The position numbers were made by a program, and so were the translations under genes. A stretch of 64,000 nt of DNA, taken from positions 27,135 through 91,134 of the forward strand of contig PHAA01000024.1 in NCBI GenBank assembly GCA_002840245.1. The letters are read 5' to 3'. Source of the stretch: Firmicutes bacterium HGW-Firmicutes-15 (lineage in GTDB: Bacteria; Bacillota; Syntrophomonadia; Syntrophomonadales; Syntrophomonadaceae). Below are positions 61,939-64,000 of the stretch, piece after piece. Position 1 is the stretch's first letter; each line of letters starts with the position of its first letter. The notes under the pieces are model-generated. The model was not told the DNA's origin and made no database searches. It was given only the letters and a program-made list of their open reading frames with translations.

Positions 61939-63477
61939 TTACAGGTTCCTCCAGTATTTCCGATCCAGACTCCGGTACTGAATCGCTTCAGCTAGGTGCT
62001 GCAGCTTTATCTGATCAGAGGCTTCCAGATCAGCAATGGTGCGGGCGACTTTCAGAATCCGGTCATGCGCGCGGGCGCTCATATTGAATTTGTTGAAGGC
62101 ACTCTTCAACAATTGTTCCGATTCTTCATCCAAACGGCAGTGAGTCTTGACTAGGGAAGGGGTCATCTGGGAATTGAGAGTAATTTTTTTGCCAGCAAAG
62201 CGCCTGCCTTGAATCTCCCGGGCCTGACTTACTCGACCGCGAATACTCTCGGACTTTTCCGCACTGGAATTGTCCTTCAACTGCTCGTATTGAATCCGCG
62301 GGACTTCTACATGCAAATCCATCCTGTCCAGCAAGGGGCCGGATATTCTGCCTAGGTATTTGTGGATTTGCATGGGAGTACAGCTACACTCCAAATCTGA
62401 CCCGTAATTGCCACAAAGGCATGGGTTCATACTCGCAATTAGAGCGAAATCGGCTGGGTAGGTATAGGTGGAGTGGGCTCGGGCAATAGTTACCAACTTA
62501 TCTTCCAGAGGCTGGCGCAAGCCTTCCAGTAAATCGCGGTTGAATTCAGGTAATTCGTCTAAAAACAGCACCCCATTTTGAGCCAAGCTGATTTCTCCTG
62601 GCTTTGGAACACGTCCTCCTCCGATGATACTAGAGGTCGAAGCGTTCTTATGAGGAGTTCGGAAAGGACGTTGGGTTATCAAGGGGTTGCTGCTGTTCAG
62701 GAGATTGGCTACCGAATAAATGCGGGTAGTTTCCAAGACTTCCTCGCGGGTCATTTCTGGAAGTATACCAGGCATTCTGCGGGCTAACATGGTTTTGCCC
62801 CCACCCGGTGGACCAATTAGTATTACATTATGCAGACCGGCAGCAGCTATCTGTAAAGCCCTTTTGGCATTTGCCTGTCCTTTCACTTCTGAAAAATCTG
62901 GTATGCTGATATTTTCTTTGTCATTTCTGCCTGGTTCGGAGTATTCTACGGGTTCCAGTAGTTTTTCCCCGTTAATGAAATCGCAAACATCACATAAATG
63001 CGAGACATGGTAGGAGGCCACTTCCCTAACCAGGGCAGCCTCAGCGCTGTTTTCAGCCGGTATTACCAGGTTAAGTTCCTCAGACGCCGCTTCTAGTTCC
63101 AAAGCCATGGGCAGAATTCCAGGTACTGATCTTACCGCACCATTTAACGATAGTTCTCCCGCCAGGAAGTAATTTTCGGGTAATTCCTTGGCCAACTGAC
63201 CGGTAGCCAGCAGGATACCGACCGCAATAGCCAGGTCAAAGTGGCTGCCTTCCTTTTTGAAATCAGCCGGCGCCAGATTGACAATTATTTTGCGGTTGGG
63301 GAAGTCAAAGCCTGAGTTTTTAATTGCCGACCTTACCCGTTCCCTAGCTTCCTTTATTGCAACAGACGCAAGGCCAACGATTTCAAAATTAGGCAACCCA
63401 TTCTGTATATCTACTTCTACCTTAACAGGTTTAGCTTCTATTCCGGTAAGAGCTAGGGTGCTCACTGTAGCTAACAT
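61939..63477 (-). CDS. yifB: YifB/ComM-family Mg-chelatase-like AAA+ ATPase
   Basis: 512 aa. The N-terminal Lon-protease-like S5 domain (VEVDIQNGLPNFEIVGLASVA...) is at 1-~165. The AAA+ domain follows with Walker A GPPGGGKTMLARRMPGILP (~220-238), Walker B VLFLDELPEF and sensor MNPCLCGNYG. A paired-Cys insert (CLCG...CSC) is typical. The C-terminal Mg_chelatase_C domain is at ~415-512. ComM, the studied homologue, is a helicase for branch migration in natural transformation. The role in Firmicutes is unclear. Confidence 0.93.
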   Translation of the reverse strand: MLATVSTLALTGIEAKPVKVEVDIQNGLPNFEIVGLASVAIKEARERVRSAIKNSGFDFPNRKIIVNLAPADFKKEGSHFDLAIAVGILLATGQLAKELPENYFLAGELSLNGAVRSVPGILPMALELEAASEELNLVIPAENSAEAALVREVASYHVSHLCDVCDFINGEKLLEPVEYSEPGRNDKENISIPDFSEVKGQANAKRALQIAAAGLHNVILIGPPGGGKTMLARRMPGILPEMTREEVLETTRIYSVANLLNSSNPLITQRPFRTPHKNASTSSIIGGGRVPKPGEISLAQNGVLFLDELPEFNRDLLEGLRQPLEDKLVTIARAHSTYTYPADFALIASMNPCLCGNYGSDLECSCTPMQIHKYLGRISGPLLDRMDLHVEVPRIQYEQLKDNSSAEKSESIRGRVSQAREIQGRRFAGKKITLNSQMTPSLVKTHCRLDEESEQLLKSAFNKFNMSARAHDRILKVARTIADLEASDQIKLQHLAEAIQYRSLDRKYWRNL

Positions 63478-63711
63478 AAGTTATACACTCCAAATATTTG
63501 TCTGCTACAATATTCTATGAATAATGGCAATATCCTGCTGTAAATACAAAAATAGTATATTTACATGGCTATTTTTTCTTTTCAAGAGTTGATAACCAGA
63601 AGGAACCACCCCAAAATATTTATGAGCCATATTATTTGGAGCTATCAAGAAATATCTTTTCACCCACCTAAGTCACATATATTACAAAAAACGACATAGA
63701 AGCACTTTTTA

Positions 63712-63720
63712 TGCTATAAT
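63712..63720 (+). promoter_or_regulatory. Extended -10 promoter for the exported protein at the window end
   Basis: TGCTATAAT (TGn plus TATAAT at 63715-63720), about 120 bases ahead of the ATG at 63843, without a good -35. The remainder of the 365-base gap from yifB is A/T-rich with no gene seen. Confidence 0.4.
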
Positions 63721-63842
63721 CATTCCAAATAATTCCTTTGGGATCAAAATACATACGGTGATTTTATAGCGAAGTTGATCGACTCTACCACAATAATAAC
63801 TTGGGCGATATAGTTTTAATGCAGTAAGAAAGGTGGGAGATT

Positions 63843-64000
63843 ATGAACTCCTTGCGTACCGGCAAAAAAGCACCTTGGTATAGAATTATGTTAATCATGG
63901 TCTTATGCAGCGCTCTCTTGGCCGTTGGCAATCCTGCACTAGCAGCAGATCCGACAACCTCCACAGCAGGATCAACGGTAATAGCTCCGACAGCTCTCAA
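63843..64000 (+). CDS. Exported protein, N-terminal part (runs off the window)
   Basis: Open frame of 52 codons to the right edge. ATG 63843 is preceded by AAGGTGGGAG. A Sec signal peptide (basic RTGKKAPWYR, hydrophobic IMLIMVLCSALLAVG, cleavage after PALA-A) is followed by a Thr/Ser/Ala-rich stretch. Nothing in the visible part identifies the family. Confidence 0.7.
   Translation, partial: MNSLRTGKKAPWYRIMLIMVLCSALLAVGNPALAADPTTSTAGSTVIAPTAL

Overview
The window looks like the chromosome of a Gram-positive syntrophic fatty-acid oxidiser close to Syntrophomonas (Syntrophomonadaceae, Firmicutes). This is inferred from gene content and order, not from a marker-gene comparison. Housekeeping clusters follow the Firmicutes order (dgt-dnaG-rpoD; ylxM-ffh-rpsP-khpA-rimM-trmD-rplS-rbgA-rnhB-fliK-like-ylqH-yraN). 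Strong Shine-Dalgarno sites and GTG/TTG starts are common. Between them lie several CoA-transferases, acyl-CoA dehydrogenases and heterodisulfide-reductase-like proteins of the kind used for butyrate-type beta-oxidation.

Layout. 1-7.0 kb: C-terminal part of pyruvate phosphate dikinase, a LysM cell-wall protein, then dgt, dnaG and the primary sigma factor. 7.0-7.5 kb: four tRNAs (Asn, Met, Glu, Val), with a consensus promoter ahead of tRNA-Asn. 7.7-10.5 kb: a metallo-beta-lactamase-fold protein, a small exported protein, a dispersed repeat and a DegV protein. 10.7-16.7 kb: the SRP and ribosome-maturation operon, with a 158-bp inverted repeat inserted between rplS and rbgA. 16.7-22.3 kb: a CoA-disulfide-reductase/rhodanese fusion, a CoA-transferase behind a good sigma-54 promoter, and an enoate-reductase-like flavoenzyme. 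22.4-27.0 kb: rnhB, an out-of-context FliK-like/FlhB-tail pair, yraN, and a FolD lacking its catalytic lysine. 27.2-34.9 kb: a TPP riboswitch followed by a thiamine synthesis, salvage and uptake cluster. 36-44.6 kb: a repeat-rich gap, a MacAB-type exporter, a beta-propeller protein and an S-layer-homology protein.

44.7-60.4 kb is the accessory catabolic region. A sigma-54 activator (GAF-PAS-AAA-Fis) lies upstream of a second CoA-transferase, two acyl-CoA dehydrogenases and a nitronate-monooxygenase-family flavoprotein. An HD-GYP protein on the other strand is followed by a compact hdrC-hdrB-hdrA-hdrC-hdrB operon and a two-subunit CoA-transferase-family pair. The first gene of that pair carries an in-frame UGA followed by a hairpin that resembles a bacterial SECIS element. 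The working model is that CoA-transferases activate short-chain acids, the dehydrogenases oxidise the acyl-CoAs, and the Hdr-like complex handles electrons or thiols. Sigma-54 sites lie ahead of both single-chain CoA-transferases, so this metabolism is probably switched by the local activator. 60.5-64 kb: a transglutaminase-like exported protein, YifB, and the start of another exported protein.

The strongest leads are the UGA-interrupted CoA-transferase subunit, the hdrCBACB operon in a fatty-acid context, the sigma-54 circuit, the lysine-less FolD, and the families of intergenic repeats. No rRNA, CRISPR array, prophage, transposase or integrase gene was seen.
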